The notes: generated from the sequence alone by a model not told the origin. Positions 16,684 to 25,967 are shown, counted from the first letter of the stretch. The stretch: DNA of 64,000 bases from Vicingaceae bacterium (GCA_026003395.1 BPHE01000004.1:124001-188000); one strand, 5' to 3'. Numbers and translations: made by a program.

Positions 16684-17316
16684 TTAATTCTGAGAAAGAT
16701 ATTCAGCGATGCCCATATGATCTGCTTTCAATGCTTTTTGACCGGGACGCCAATTGGCCGGACATACTTCCCCGTGCAATTCAAAATACTGCAATGCGTC
16801 AACCATACGGAGGGCTTCATCCACACTGCGGCCCAAAGGCATATCGTTGACGATTTGGTGTCTTACGATGCCTTCTTTGTCGATTAAAAACAATCCACGA
16901 TAGGCAACCAGTTCGCCGTAAGCAACCATTTCACCTTCCTCATTAAAATCCCATGTTCCGGCCAAAACATCATAGTTGGCAGAAATTGTTTTGTTTGTAT
17001 CGGCTACAATCGGATAGGTGATACCTTTGATTCCTCCTTGTTCTTTGGGCATTTGAAGCCATCCCCAATGGGATTGTTCAGTATCGGTGGAAACAGCAAT
17101 TACTTGAGTGTTGCGTTTTTCGAATTCAGCTAATTTTTCTTGAAAAGCATGAAGCTCGGTGGGGCAAACAAAAGTAAAATCTTTTGGATAAAAGAATAAA
17201 ACCACATACTTTTTGCCGATAAACTGTGAAAGTGAAAATTCATCCACAATTTCAACACCATTGATAACTGCTTTGGCTGTAAATAAAGGCGCTTTTTTAC
17301 CTACTAATACTGACAT
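16684..17316 (-). CDS. Typical 2-Cys peroxiredoxin (AhpC/Prx1 family)
   Basis: A 210-residue peroxidase that reduces hydrogen and alkyl peroxides in the cytoplasm. The peroxidatic Cys is in DFTFVCPTE (about residue 50) and the resolving Cys in GEVCPANWRPG (about 171), both intact. VSTDTEQSHWGW and MPLGRSVDEALR are typical. It stands alone between a bidirectional terminator and its own promoter-like box, so it is probably monocistronic. The reductant partner (thioredoxin or AhpF) is not in the window. Confidence 0.95.
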   Translation of the reverse strand: MSVLVGKKAPLFTAKAVINGVEIVDEFSLSQFIGKKYVVLFFYPKDFTFVCPTELHAFQEKLAEFEKRNTQVIAVSTDTEQSHWGWLQMPKEQGGIKGITYPIVADTNKTISANYDVLAGTWDFNEEGEMVAYGELVAYRGLFLIDKEGIVRHQIVNDMPLGRSVDEALRMVDALQYFELHGEVCPANWRPGQKALKADHMGIAEYLSQN

Positions 17317-17339
17317 AATTTTTAGTTTTTAAGTTTTTG

Positions 17340-17347
17340 CAAAAATA
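17340..17347 (-). promoter_or_regulatory. Peroxiredoxin promoter, -7 box TATTTTTG
   Basis: TATTTTTG on the minus strand ends 24 bases before the peroxiredoxin ATG; an ATTG lies 20 bases further upstream as a weak -33 element. Confidence 0.5.
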
Positions 17348-17466
17348 ATACATGATTCAACTATAAACAATGAATATTCTGAAAATAATGTTAAAAATGA
17401 TGTGTGTGAATTATCCGAAAAATAAACGGTCAGCACGGGATTTATGTATATATGGGGCAAATTTTA

Positions 17467-18177
17467 TCAAATCAAAAAATTGGCTATGAAAGAAACAGAT
17501 AGGCCCAAAAATAACAACCCTAATTTTGTAAAATCTATTTTATGGTCTTTGTTGCTCTCAAAAAGAATGACGGTTGAAATGTGAAAAATTATACCCACAC
17601 TCAATGCTGCGATATTTTTGGTATAATCTTCATAAAGACTTCCTTCTATTGACCATTGTTGATAAACCAGATATGCCAATGGTGCCGAAAGAGAAAAAAT
17701 TACTAATGGCAAAACAACATTATATAATTTCTGACTACCGGTTCGTAAATAAATGGTAATGAAAAAAGAAAGCGGCAAATTGTGAATGATAATACCTGCC
17801 AATATTTGTTTGCTGTTTTCAAAGAGAAGCGAGCCGGCCTCCAACACAGAATGCAATATCAAAGCAGCAAAAGCCATTTTTTCTCTAATTCCGGCATGAT
17901 GGTGCAGATGCCCGTGCTCCAAGCCACCCGATACATTTTCCAACAAAACTTGTATCAAAAAACCTGCTGCGAGAAAAAAAGCGTTGGTAGATGAAAATGA
18001 AGGGGAGTAAATTTCGGGAAAGATATCAAAAATACATACACCAAGCAGATAAGATCCGCTAAAAGTCAAAAGGTATTTTATATTTTTTGAATGATGCCCT
18101 GGATCTACAGGGAAAATATAAACAATTAATCCTGCAATGCCGGATATAAATAATAATATCAATTCCCAAATACTCAT
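17467..18177 (-). CDS. ZIP-like metal permease with altered metal-site motifs
   Basis: A 236-residue polytopic membrane protein with about eight hydrophobic segments and a His-rich loop LEHGHLHHHAG near 93-103 between TM3 and TM4, as in ZIP zinc/iron transporters. The usual TM4 motif (HxxPDG-like) reads LHSVLEAGSL and the TM5 motif (HEIPEG-like) reads IHNLPLSFF, so some canonical ligands are replaced. It may transport a different ion or have changed its role. It overlaps the upstream methyltransferase gene by 4 bases and forms an operon with it and the beta-barrel gene. Confidence 0.72.
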   Translation of the reverse strand: MSIWELILLFISGIAGLIVYIFPVDPGHHSKNIKYLLTFSGSYLLGVCIFDIFPEIYSPSFSSTNAFFLAAGFLIQVLLENVSGGLEHGHLHHHAGIREKMAFAALILHSVLEAGSLLFENSKQILAGIIIHNLPLSFFITIYLRTGSQKLYNVVLPLVIFSLSAPLAYLVYQQWSIEGSLYEDYTKNIAALSVGIIFHISTVILFESNKDHKIDFTKLGLLFLGLSVSFIANFLI

Positions 18178-18983
18178 TTTTTTGCAATTATTATCAAACG
18201 TGGAGAATTTTTTTGAAATGACTTGAAATCATAATCCCCATAAATATTCTCAATGCTAAAACCCTTGTTGGTTAATTTGTTCAATAAATCTTCCCGGTCA
18301 TATAATTTCACTTTTTCATAAAAAACAGTTGGTTTTTCTTTTTCTTTTCGAAAGATGACAATTTTTTTCATCACGGCATCACCGTAAATTTTTTTGAAGG
18401 TATAGATACGTTCAAACTCAATGTTTAATTTTTTTATCAAATGATTGTCAAAATCAGAGGGCTTAAAAACATTTATAGCATTATGTGTTTCAATTGATTG
18501 TTTTACCTGAAACGCATTCAAATAATCCAGTACAAAGATTCCATTAGGCAACAATAATTCAAAAAACCGCTCCAAAGTTATTTGGTTGTGTTGGTCGTCG
18601 AGATAACCAAATGCTGTAAACATTGATAAAATCAAAGAAAATTGAATTTGCCAGGGATAATTGATATAATCGCCGCATACAAATTGCAAACGATCCGTGA
18701 AAGGATTATTTTTTTTTGCGGTCTCGATTTTATCACAGGCCATATCAATGCCAAATCCGGTCAATCCCAAGTTGGCCAATTGAAAACTGAATCTACCTTC
18801 ACCACAACCGGCATCCAGAAAAGGACCAAAAGGGAGCATGGCGAGATATTTTTTAAAAGAGTTAGCAAAAATTTTTGCTTCAAGGTCGTTTCTGTGGGCG
18901 TACAACAGGTTGTAAAAAGGACTGTTAAACCAATCCTTTGAGAAAGTAACGGGAATTTCAGTAAAATCTGTAGGAGGGTTCAT
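18174..18983 (-). CDS. Class I SAM-dependent methyltransferase
   Basis: A 269-residue protein with the SAM-binding motif FLDAGCGEGRFSF near 56-68, GFGIDMA near 75, and the acidic/aromatic strand LILSMFTAFGYLDD near 135. The substrate is not evident; the fold resembles small-molecule methyltransferases of the Methyltransf_11/25 type. ATGA overlaps with both the beta-barrel gene upstream and the ZIP-like gene downstream indicate a three-gene operon. Confidence 0.82.
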   Translation of the reverse strand: MNPPTDFTEIPVTFSKDWFNSPFYNLLYAHRNDLEAKIFANSFKKYLAMLPFGPFLDAGCGEGRFSFQLANLGLTGFGIDMACDKIETAKKNNPFTDRLQFVCGDYINYPWQIQFSLILSMFTAFGYLDDQHNQITLERFFELLLPNGIFVLDYLNAFQVKQSIETHNAINVFKPSDFDNHLIKKLNIEFERIYTFKKIYGDAVMKKIVIFRKEKEKPTVFYEKVKLYDREDLLNKLTNKGFSIENIYGDYDFKSFQKNSPRLIIIAKK

Positions 18984-19705
18984 TTTTTGGATTCTTTTAT
19001 AAAATAACGCAAATCAACTGTAAAGTAATTACCATAAAAAATTGTTTTAAAAACAGAATTCCGCGTGGGGGCACCTCTGTATAATGCATTTACATAAGCA
19101 ATTGGAGTAAAAGGTCTATGGAAGGAAAACCCAAAATAATAGTACCCATTTTTTTCGCTTCTGTATTCAAAACCGGAATTGCCATTTAATGATATTAATG
19201 CCCAATTGCGACGTAAAATTAACTGTTCGTGCAGGCGGTCGTATGTAGTCCAATCTGTGGGAAAAAAATCTACACCCAATCCCGTAGAAACATTCATATA
19301 AACCAGTCGTCCCAAGCGGATAAATACCAAAAGTTGAATGGGAATTTCGTAGGAAATCAATTTATATTTTCTTTGCATCTCCACCGTAGAATCCAGATCT
19401 TTTATCGTTAACCTGTAATTTCTTCTCACATAAGAGATCCCTGTTTCGATAGAAAAGTTTTTACTGAGCCCTCTTCTGATCACCATTCCAAAACTATAAC
19501 CGGGATTGGGTTTAATTTCGGTAAAAATATTTTTTTCGCTGATGCCCGAGACCGGTCCTGTATTTAAATAGGTTGAAGGAAATAAGGGTTTTATTTGTAT
19601 GCCCCCGGTGATAACTTTTTCTTGAGAGAATAAATTCAAGGATATGACAAAGTATAGCAAAGTCAAAGATATTGAAATAGGAATAAAAAGTTTGGTCACC
19701 TTCAT
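18980..19705 (-). CDS. Outer-membrane beta-barrel protein
   Basis: A 241-residue protein with a signal sequence (hydrophobic core ISISLTLLYFVISLNLFSQE) and a mature part of alternating hydrophobic strands: SIETGISYVRRNYRLTI, YEIPIQLLVFIRLG, VYMNVSTGLGVDF, GNSGFEYRSEKNGYYYFGFSF, ending in an aromatic strand TVDLRYFI. This is typical of PorT/OmpW-size Bacteroidota barrels. No specific substrate is suggested. First gene of the operon with the methyltransferase and ZIP-like permease. Confidence 0.78.
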   Translation of the reverse strand: MKVTKLFIPISISLTLLYFVISLNLFSQEKVITGGIQIKPLFPSTYLNTGPVSGISEKNIFTEIKPNPGYSFGMVIRRGLSKNFSIETGISYVRRNYRLTIKDLDSTVEMQRKYKLISYEIPIQLLVFIRLGRLVYMNVSTGLGVDFFPTDWTTYDRLHEQLILRRNWALISLNGNSGFEYRSEKNGYYYFGFSFHRPFTPIAYVNALYRGAPTRNSVFKTIFYGNYFTVDLRYFIKESKK

Positions 19706-19795
19706 AAGGCAAAAGTATAAAACAAATCAAAGGTATGAATGGCTTTGAAAAATTTTAGGGATTAATACATTGTTTGAAATATGTGCCGGGAACCT

Positions 19796-20717
19796 TTACT
19801 CACCCCAATTATCAAGTTCTTCCTTGCTCCACAATGAAGGAAAAAACTTTCTTTTTTGATATTTCGGATGGAGATATCTTTTCCAGTCACTTCCACCGGT
19901 TGCGGCCTTTGTCCCTTGTGGACCTTCCAAAAAATATTCGGCGGTTTTAAGGTGGGCTTTGGGCCATTCTACATTATATTTCAAATCAAACACCCGGGCC
20001 ATTTCATAAATTTGCTTTAAATCATCCTCCGGTCCTTTCAGGTTTAAAATTTTTTCTTCGAGTGTTTTTCCTTTTATTTCTTGAGCCAATTGTTTTAATC
20101 CGATTATGTATTTTTTCTCAAAAAGTTGTAAAGTGAGTGTTTTTTTTCCCGTTTTTTTGTTTCTTCCCGCATCCCACCAGTAAAGGTTGTCAAAAAGCTC
20201 GTTTATATCCGGATTGGTCGATAAGTTTTTTTTTCCCCTCATCATTGATTAGATTGATGATGCGGGTACATTTTAATTCAATTCTTCTAAATGCCACCGA
20301 TTGAAAACCGCTGGCAGGAGTAAGAGTTGTGCGGAATTGATTGTATTGTTCGAAACTCATCCCTACTCTCATTACGTCAAATGAGTCAACAAGCAATTCA
20401 GCATATCTTTTTATTCGGGGTAATTTTTCTTTGAATTGATCGAATCCGGGTTGTGCATCTCCTGTCAATTGGTCTATTTCGTGTTCAATAAGTTTTAAAA
20501 ATAATTCGGTGATTTGATGATAGATAATAAATACAAGCTCATCCGGAAAATAGGTGCGGGGCTTTTGTAAAGACAACAACGTTTCTGTTTCGATATAATC
20601 CCAATAAGTTATGGGTCTTGCGTGATATAATCCTTCAAGATATGTATTTATCTCCTGTCCTGTCTGTTCATATTTTTCTTTCAGTTTTCCCAGCCATTCA
20701 GTTTCTTTATTTCCCAT
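19796..20717 (-). pseudogene. Tryptophan 2,3-dioxygenase, split by a frameshift in an A9 tract
   Basis: Two overlapping frames together encode one tryptophan 2,3-dioxygenase, the heme enzyme that opens the tryptophan ring to N-formylkynurenine. The first part has TYWDYIETETLLSLQKP, PDELVFIIYHQITELFLKL and ASGFQSVAFRRIEL; the second has LFDNLYWWDAG and EGPQGTKAATGGSDWKRYL. The frames cross at nine A residues on the minus strand (T9 at 20226-20234). With eight the reading becomes NDEGKKNLSTNPDINELF and the whole gene is open. It is either a sequencing/assembly error or a real, possibly phase-variable, knock-out. The start overlaps the end of the amidase gene by 11 bases. Confidence 0.88.
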
Positions 20718-23700
20718 TATAAAATAGTTTAAATTGAATGTTATCTGCTTTATCGCCGGACAAAGGTATTAAATGTAGAATATACAATCCATTTGAAAAT
20801 TGACGGTTAACAAAATTTATTTGATTGGTGCCGGGTATAACTTTAAAAGAATCAACAAGTTTGCCTTGTGCGTCAAATAATTGGGCATTGAATGACAGAC
20901 CTGTTTGGTTATTGACGGTTATATTACTTTCAAAGTAAGTAGGATAAACCATCACCTGTCCGAAATTGCTTGATTCCACTCCCGTATTGATGACAATTAA
21001 TTGACCATCTGAACTTTGGGTGTTGGAAAACAATCCGGCGCCATTTTCGGCTTTAACGGTGAAATAATATAATTGATTTGGGACGAGGTTATTGTTATTC
21101 ACAGTAACAGAGTTTTGGGCCCAAATATAACTCCAACCTACTACGTCTGTATCGCCGGGGGTTGTGCCTACACAGAAATAATACCCTGCAATTCCTGAAT
21201 TCGGGTCTTGACTATTGCTCCAATTTGCAGACAATTGATTGATGGAATAAGATGTGTCGATATCGTTGCTGCCTGTGCCGTCTATCACATATACATCAGT
21301 GGGAGGGGTCCAATCCACATAGAGATCCAAAGCATAGATTGTTGAAAGGTTTGCAGCCGAGTCCATCACAATAGATTTCACTTTTGCGGCATATGTGGTT
21401 GGGTTGGAGCTTTGATAACGGATATCATTGTTATTTCCCGGGCCAACACTTACATTGACTTGTGGATATCGACTTCTATAAACTTTCAAATTGTTGACTG
21501 TGTAGATGCTGTTTCCGCTACGGAAAGAAATATAATTTCCGTTTTGAATGGGAGAGGCGTCTGTCCAAGTGGCTTCCAATTGATCGTTAATATAAATCCA
21601 ATGTTTTCCTAAGATTCGGTCGTAAATAACTTTAAAATCATACCATTGTCCCTGATTGAAATTATAAGGTATATCAATCACAGGTGAACCAAAATTATCA
21701 TTTACGACTTTGTATAATTGTATTTTGTCGTTATCTAACCTGAACCATACGAAATAAGAGTTTTTACGGTTGGGATATTGAGCAGAATCACAGAAATAAT
21801 GAAATCCGGCACGGCGGTTGGTGCCGGATCCTTCAATTTTTCCTTGCCAATGATAGAGGTAACGGTTGCTTAAATTTTGATTCAGGTATGCATAAATGTT
21901 AGTATTGCTAAGGTTCTCGTCGGATTGCACAAGGTAATTGTTGTTGATGTTCCATGTGCCGGAAACAGTTGACCAATCTGAGTGAATGGTGTTCCCGTCA
22001 AAATTGTCTGAAAAGAAACCTTTAGAAGCATTGGCCCGCCAATCACCGGCGTTATTGTCGATTATTTGATAAAATGCTTTTTCAACACCAATATTGTCGT
22101 TATCCGTAAAGTTAACTGTAAAATTACCGGTTATCCAAGGGAACATGGACGAAGAAACGGACGTAGTAGGTTTAATGGTATCTCCGGGGGAGGTAGAAGA
22201 ATTGCTAAACGTCCATGAAGCGGCCCAACCAGTTGATGTGGTATTGCAATCTGAAGTAAATTCTACCAGTAGAGAATTTCCGGTTGTAGTTATCGTGCCC
22301 GGCGAGTTTGTGCCGGTATAGGTTCCAATCAAATTGGCATATACTGAGTTCCCGTCATAAATATACATAAAATCCCAATTGTTTTCCAAATTGAATGAGC
22401 TAAAATTGAGTGTGATGGTACTTCCGGTAGGAGCTACAAACAAATATAATTTTCTTTCATCATCGGTGTAATTGCCGTTGGGTCCACCAGAATCATAAAA
22501 ATTACCGGAGTTGGCCGTGATCACCTGAGGTACATCGGCATCGTTAATTAATTTGTAATAATAATTCCAATTCCAATTGATTCCGGGGTCTGTGTGTGTT
22601 TGATTGGGATAGTGTTGATGTCCTTTGATTCTGATGCAAGATCCTAGAGTATTTAATCCGGAGGTGGCAGGTCCTCTGAAAGTCCTTTTGCGGTTAATGC
22701 CATATCCGCTATTGCATACATCTTTTGTGAGATTGGCCGACGATTGATACATGGCAGTGGTATACCATGAAGGATTGTTGACATATCCTTCATGTTCATA
22801 ACCTATGGTGTAGGGGTTTTCACTGCCTACGTGCCATGCTTTATTGGCTTCGAGTACCATCTGAGTCACTTGACCATCGCTCGATCTTATTACATAATGA
22901 GCCGATACTCCTGCCTGACAATTTTGAAACCAAGAGATGCAGCCGGCATAGGTGCCTTGCACTGTATGTATGGTAATGGCAGAAATGGCTGTACCGTTTC
23001 TTGAGCTGTAATTGCATGAGGCAGCAGGCGTCCATAATGCGGGAGGGTAATCAGGAGATTTGTTATTGGCTCCACCTTTGGGCTTATAGGCCTGCCCTTG
23101 ATCATTGACAATTTGGTTGTTTCTTATAATGATGTGTGATGAACTCAAAACGTCAAAATTTTCCGAAAAAATTTGAGAAAGAGGTAAATTGTACTTTGGA
23201 AAATTGTATTTGATTTGCGCATCAGGATCATTCAAAAACATCATAATTTGATACAAATGCGATTCTAAAGCAAATTTGTCAATATTGGTTGAGTTGGGCA
23301 ATTCAGACAACTCCGTCAAAACAGGCAAATAGGATACCGGATTTTTCCCGCTTATGTTTTTTTGTCCTGCTATGACCGTGAATGCTTTTGCATAGGCCCA
23401 AATGGCTTTATATGGATGGGCTATCATTTCTTGTGGCGAAATTCCGGATAGTTGGGAAACTTTAGTCAAATTATTACGAAAATAACCTTTCCCATCAGCG
23501 GTTAGGCCCATTACTGTGTATACTTTAGGTAATCCGATGCAACTTTCAGCTTGACTGCCGTCGAAATGATCAAAACGAGTCATGGTGAAAGCTACTGCTT
23601 CAAGAATTCCTTTGGGAATTCCCGGAAATTGTTGATAAACTGCTTCAAATTGGGGTTGAAAATTATTTTCCGGTAATTGTTCACCTTGAGCATAGATAAA

Positions 23701-23745
23701 ATTGCCAAAAAATGCAGAGAATATAAAAATATAAAACTTTTTCAT
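20707..23745 (-). CDS. Secreted N-acetylmuramoyl-L-alanine amidase with CUB-like, FN3-like and T9SS sorting domains
   Basis: A 1012-residue protein from ATG at 23745 (MKKFYIFIFSAFFGNFIYAQ, signal peptide). Domains in order: an uncharacterised helical N-terminal part (to about 220), an amidase_2/PGRP domain (about 255-415) with AITIHTVQGTYAG (zinc His), AHYVIRSSDGQ, HVGSEN, IGYEHEG and HQHYPNQTHTDPG; a CUB-like beta domain (about 420-520, YDSGGPNGNYTDDE, FMYIYDG); a LamG-like region (about 585-740); an FN3-like module; and a C-terminal type IX sorting domain (VMVYPTYFESNITVNN to LHLIPLSG). It should be exported across the outer membrane and cleave peptidoglycan, perhaps of other bacteria. The gene is longer than ordinary amidases because of the added modules. 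Confidence 0.9.
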   Translation of the reverse strand: MKKFYIFIFSAFFGNFIYAQGEQLPENNFQPQFEAVYQQFPGIPKGILEAVAFTMTRFDHFDGSQAESCIGLPKVYTVMGLTADGKGYFRNNLTKVSQLSGISPQEMIAHPYKAIWAYAKAFTVIAGQKNISGKNPVSYLPVLTELSELPNSTNIDKFALESHLYQIMMFLNDPDAQIKYNFPKYNLPLSQIFSENFDVLSSSHIIIRNNQIVNDQGQAYKPKGGANNKSPDYPPALWTPAASCNYSSRNGTAISAITIHTVQGTYAGCISWFQNCQAGVSAHYVIRSSDGQVTQMVLEANKAWHVGSENPYTIGYEHEGYVNNPSWYTTAMYQSSANLTKDVCNSGYGINRKRTFRGPATSGLNTLGSCIRIKGHQHYPNQTHTDPGINWNWNYYYKLINDADVPQVITANSGNFYDSGGPNGNYTDDERKLYLFVAPTGSTITLNFSSFNLENNWDFMYIYDGNSVYANLIGTYTGTNSPGTITTTGNSLLVEFTSDCNTTSTGWAASWTFSNSSTSPGDTIKPTTSVSSSMFPWITGNFTVNFTDNDNIGVEKAFYQIIDNNAGDWRANASKGFFSDNFDGNTIHSDWSTVSGTWNINNNYLVQSDENLSNTNIYAYLNQNLSNRYLYHWQGKIEGSGTNRRAGFHYFCDSAQYPNRKNSYFVWFRLDNDKIQLYKVVNDNFGSPVIDIPYNFNQGQWYDFKVIYDRILGKHWIYINDQLEATWTDASPIQNGNYISFRSGNSIYTVNNLKVYRSRYPQVNVSVGPGNNNDIRYQSSNPTTYAAKVKSIVMDSAANLSTIYALDLYVDWTPPTDVYVIDGTGSNDIDTSYSINQLSANWSNSQDPNSGIAGYYFCVGTTPGDTDVVGWSYIWAQNSVTVNNNNLVPNQLYYFTVKAENGAGLFSNTQSSDGQLIVINTGVESSNFGQVMVYPTYFESNITVNNQTGLSFNAQLFDAQGKLVDSFKVIPGTNQINFVNRQFSNGLYILHLIPLSGDKADNIQFKLFYNGK

Positions 23746-23836
23746 AAAAAGTGGTTTTTGTTTACATAGCAAACTTAACAAAAAGTATTAAATTAAGTTA
23801 ATTTTTTTAACTGAAATTTGTAATTTTAAAGTGAAA

Positions 23837-23874
23837 AAAAATCGCCGGGAAAGAGGAGAAAACCCGGCGATTTT
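23837..23874 (-). terminator. Second, stand-alone Rho-independent terminator (minus strand)
   Basis: On the minus strand AAAATCGCCGGG pairs with CCCGGCGATTTT, followed by more T residues. It lies 90 bases beyond the terminator next to the S1 gene and before the amidase start, so it either backs up S1 termination or ends a small transcript between the two. Confidence 0.8.
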
Positions 23875-23963
23875 GAGGGTGGAGGTTAATAGAGGTGTTT
23901 ATCTTAAAACACTTTCTAACTATAAGACGTAAATAAAAGCAAGAAAGTTGCCTCATGAAAATA

Positions 23964-23992
23964 AAAAAACGGGTCATTTTGACCCGTTTTTT
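23964..23992. terminator. Terminator after the ribosomal protein S1 gene
   Basis: Stem AAAAAACGGGTC / GACCCGTTTTTT with loop ATTTT, 21 bases after the S1 stop codon; symmetric enough to work in both directions. Confidence 0.88.
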
Positions 23993-24012
23993 ATTGTTAA
24001 AAATAAATTTTT

Positions 24013-25794
24013 TTATTCTTTATCACCTTCCAGCTTGTCTTTCAATTTGTTCAAATCAATCAAATCTCCCAAGGTAGTTTTTTCAATTTTGGGTGTATTG
24101 GATTTAGATTTTGATTTCGATCTTTTTTCTTTGTTACCTTTCGTTTCTTGTTCTTCTTGGTCTTTGTAAGTAGCTGCATGAGAAACTAAAATTTTCTTTG
24201 CGTTTTTGTTATATTCCAAGATTTTGAAAGGTACTTTATCGTCGACTTTCAATAGAGATCCGTCTTCTTTGAAAGCGTGTTTTTTAGGACAAAATGCTTC
24301 CATTCCGTAAGGCAAGGAGACAACTGCACCATTTTTATTTACTTCGATCACAGTGCCTTCATGTTCACTTCCTTCGGTAAATACACTTTCAAATACATCC
24401 CATGGATTTTCTTCGATTTGCTTGTGACCCAAACTTAAGCGACGGTTTTCCCTGTCTATACCGAGAATGACAACGTCTAAGTTTTCTCCCACTTTAACAA
24501 CTTCTGATGGATGTTTGATTTTTTTATTCCAACTTAAATCCGAAATGTGCACCAAGCCGTCAACACCTTCTTCTAATTCAACAAACACTCCAAACTCGGA
24601 AATATTTGTTACTTTTCCGGTGTGACGTGATCCCACAGGATATTTGATGTCGATGTCAATCCAAGGATCAGGTTTCAATTGTTTGATACCGAGAGACATT
24701 TTTCTTTCATTGCGGTCAAGAGAAAGAATAACAGCTTCCACTTCATCGCCTACTTTAAAAAATTCTTGTGCAGGTTTTAAATGATTTGACCAGGAAATTT
24801 CAGATACATGTACCAATCCTTCAACTCCCGGCTGAATTTCAACAAACGCACCGTAATCATAAACAACCACCACTTTACCTTTTACTTTATCACCTACTTT
24901 CAGGTCAGGATCGAGGTTGTCCCAGGGATGAGGTTGCAATTGTTTTAATCCAAGTGCAATGCGTTTTTTGTCGTCATCAAAGTCCAAAATTACCACATTG
25001 AGTTTTTGTCCCAATTGAACCACTTCTTCAGGATGGTTAATTCTGCCCCATGAAAGATCTGTGATGTGTATCAATCCATCAATACCACCAAGATCAATAA
25101 ATACACCATAAGAGGTGATGTTTTTGACTTCTCCTTCCAAAACTTGCCCTTTTTCCAATTGGGAAATGATTTGTTTCTTTTGTTCTTCGATTTCCGCTTC
25201 GATAATGGCTTTGTGTGAAACAACTACGTTTTTAAATTCAGGATTGATTTTCACCACTTTGAAATCCATCACTTTACCCACAAACACATCATAATCTTTA
25301 ATGGGTTTAACATCAATTTGTGATCCGGGCAAAAATGCTTCTATACCAAAAACATCTACAATCAAGCCACCTTTTGTTCTGCACTTAACATATCCTTTAA
25401 TAATCTCGTCGTTATCATGTGCTTCGTTGATGCGTTCCCATGCCTTCATTGCACGGGCTTTTTTGTGAGATAGCACCAATTGGCCGTTTTTGTCTTCTAA
25501 AGCATCAATAAAAACTTCTACTTTGTCTCCAATCTTTAAATCGGGATTGTAACGGAATTCATTGGCCGGAATAACTCCTTCGGATTTGTAACCAATGTTT
25601 ACAATAACTTCTTTAGGGGTAATACCTACAACGGTACCCTCAACAATTTCTTTCTCTTCGAAAGTTTTTAATGTTTGATTAAACTTTTTTTCAAGTTCTT
25701 TTTTTTCGGCTTCTGTGTAATCTACATCATACTTACCGAGGTGTTCCCAATCAAAATCTTGAATAGGTTCTACGTTTTTCAAAATTTCTGACAT
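24013..25794 (-). CDS. rpsA: 30S ribosomal protein S1
   Basis: A 593-residue RNA-binding protein from ATG at 25794 (MSEILKNVEPIQDFDW). Upstream in-frame codons to 25836 lie in the structured leader. Six S1/OB-fold repeats are visible, each with a V/G-x-G-x-V core: EGTVVGITPKEVIVNIG, KGYVKCRTKGGLIVDV, EGEVKNITSYGVFIDLG, KGKVVVVYDYGAFVEI, TGKVTNISEFGVFVELE and EGTVIEVNKNGAVVSL. The C-terminus is Lys/Glu-rich. S1 delivers mRNA to the 30S subunit, which matters in a lineage with weak Shine-Dalgarno sequences. It is monocistronic between a promoter/leader and tandem terminators. Confidence 0.96.
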   Translation of the reverse strand: MSEILKNVEPIQDFDWEHLGKYDVDYTEAEKKELEKKFNQTLKTFEEKEIVEGTVVGITPKEVIVNIGYKSEGVIPANEFRYNPDLKIGDKVEVFIDALEDKNGQLVLSHKKARAMKAWERINEAHDNDEIIKGYVKCRTKGGLIVDVFGIEAFLPGSQIDVKPIKDYDVFVGKVMDFKVVKINPEFKNVVVSHKAIIEAEIEEQKKQIISQLEKGQVLEGEVKNITSYGVFIDLGGIDGLIHITDLSWGRINHPEEVVQLGQKLNVVILDFDDDKKRIALGLKQLQPHPWDNLDPDLKVGDKVKGKVVVVYDYGAFVEIQPGVEGLVHVSEISWSNHLKPAQEFFKVGDEVEAVILSLDRNERKMSLGIKQLKPDPWIDIDIKYPVGSRHTGKVTNISEFGVFVELEEGVDGLVHISDLSWNKKIKHPSEVVKVGENLDVVILGIDRENRRLSLGHKQIEENPWDVFESVFTEGSEHEGTVIEVNKNGAVVSLPYGMEAFCPKKHAFKEDGSLLKVDDKVPFKILEYNKNAKKILVSHAATYKDQEEQETKGNKEKRSKSKSKSNTPKIEKTTLGDLIDLNKLKDKLEGDKE

Positions 25795-25817
25795 AATTTG
25801 TTTTTGTTCTTTTGTAT

Positions 25818-25874
25818 CTTGCCCGACCGGAAGCAAGAGGGGTTAAACATTGTGCGTATCCCGGTGCATACGCA
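25818..25874 (-). promoter_or_regulatory. Structured 5' leader of the S1 gene (two hairpins with complementary loops)
   Basis: On the minus strand the leader contains TGCGTAT-GCACCGGG-ATACGCA (25874 to 25853) and CTTGC-TTCCGGTCGG-GCAAG (25837 to 25818). ACCGG in the first loop can pair with CCGGT in the second, allowing a kissing interaction, although CCGG is self-complementary and could also mislead. The position just before the start codon suggests autoregulation by S1 (inference). Confidence 0.55.
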
Positions 25875-25884
25875 TTTTGGCCTG

Positions 25885-25892
25885 CAAAAATA
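25885..25892 (-). promoter_or_regulatory. S1 gene promoter, -7 box TATTTTTG
   Basis: TATTTTTG on the minus strand sits just upstream of the first leader hairpin and would give a 5' UTR of roughly 85 bases. Confidence 0.5.
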
Positions 25893-25967
25893 ATAAAAAA
25901 TAACTAAAATCAGAAAAAATTTAAAAATTATGATTTGTTTTCTAATAGAATATAGTAAAAAATACTT

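Noticed and set aside
23787-23956. Short minus-strand frame between the S1 terminators and the amidase gene
   Set aside because: It reads through a strong terminator hairpin and has no coding character.
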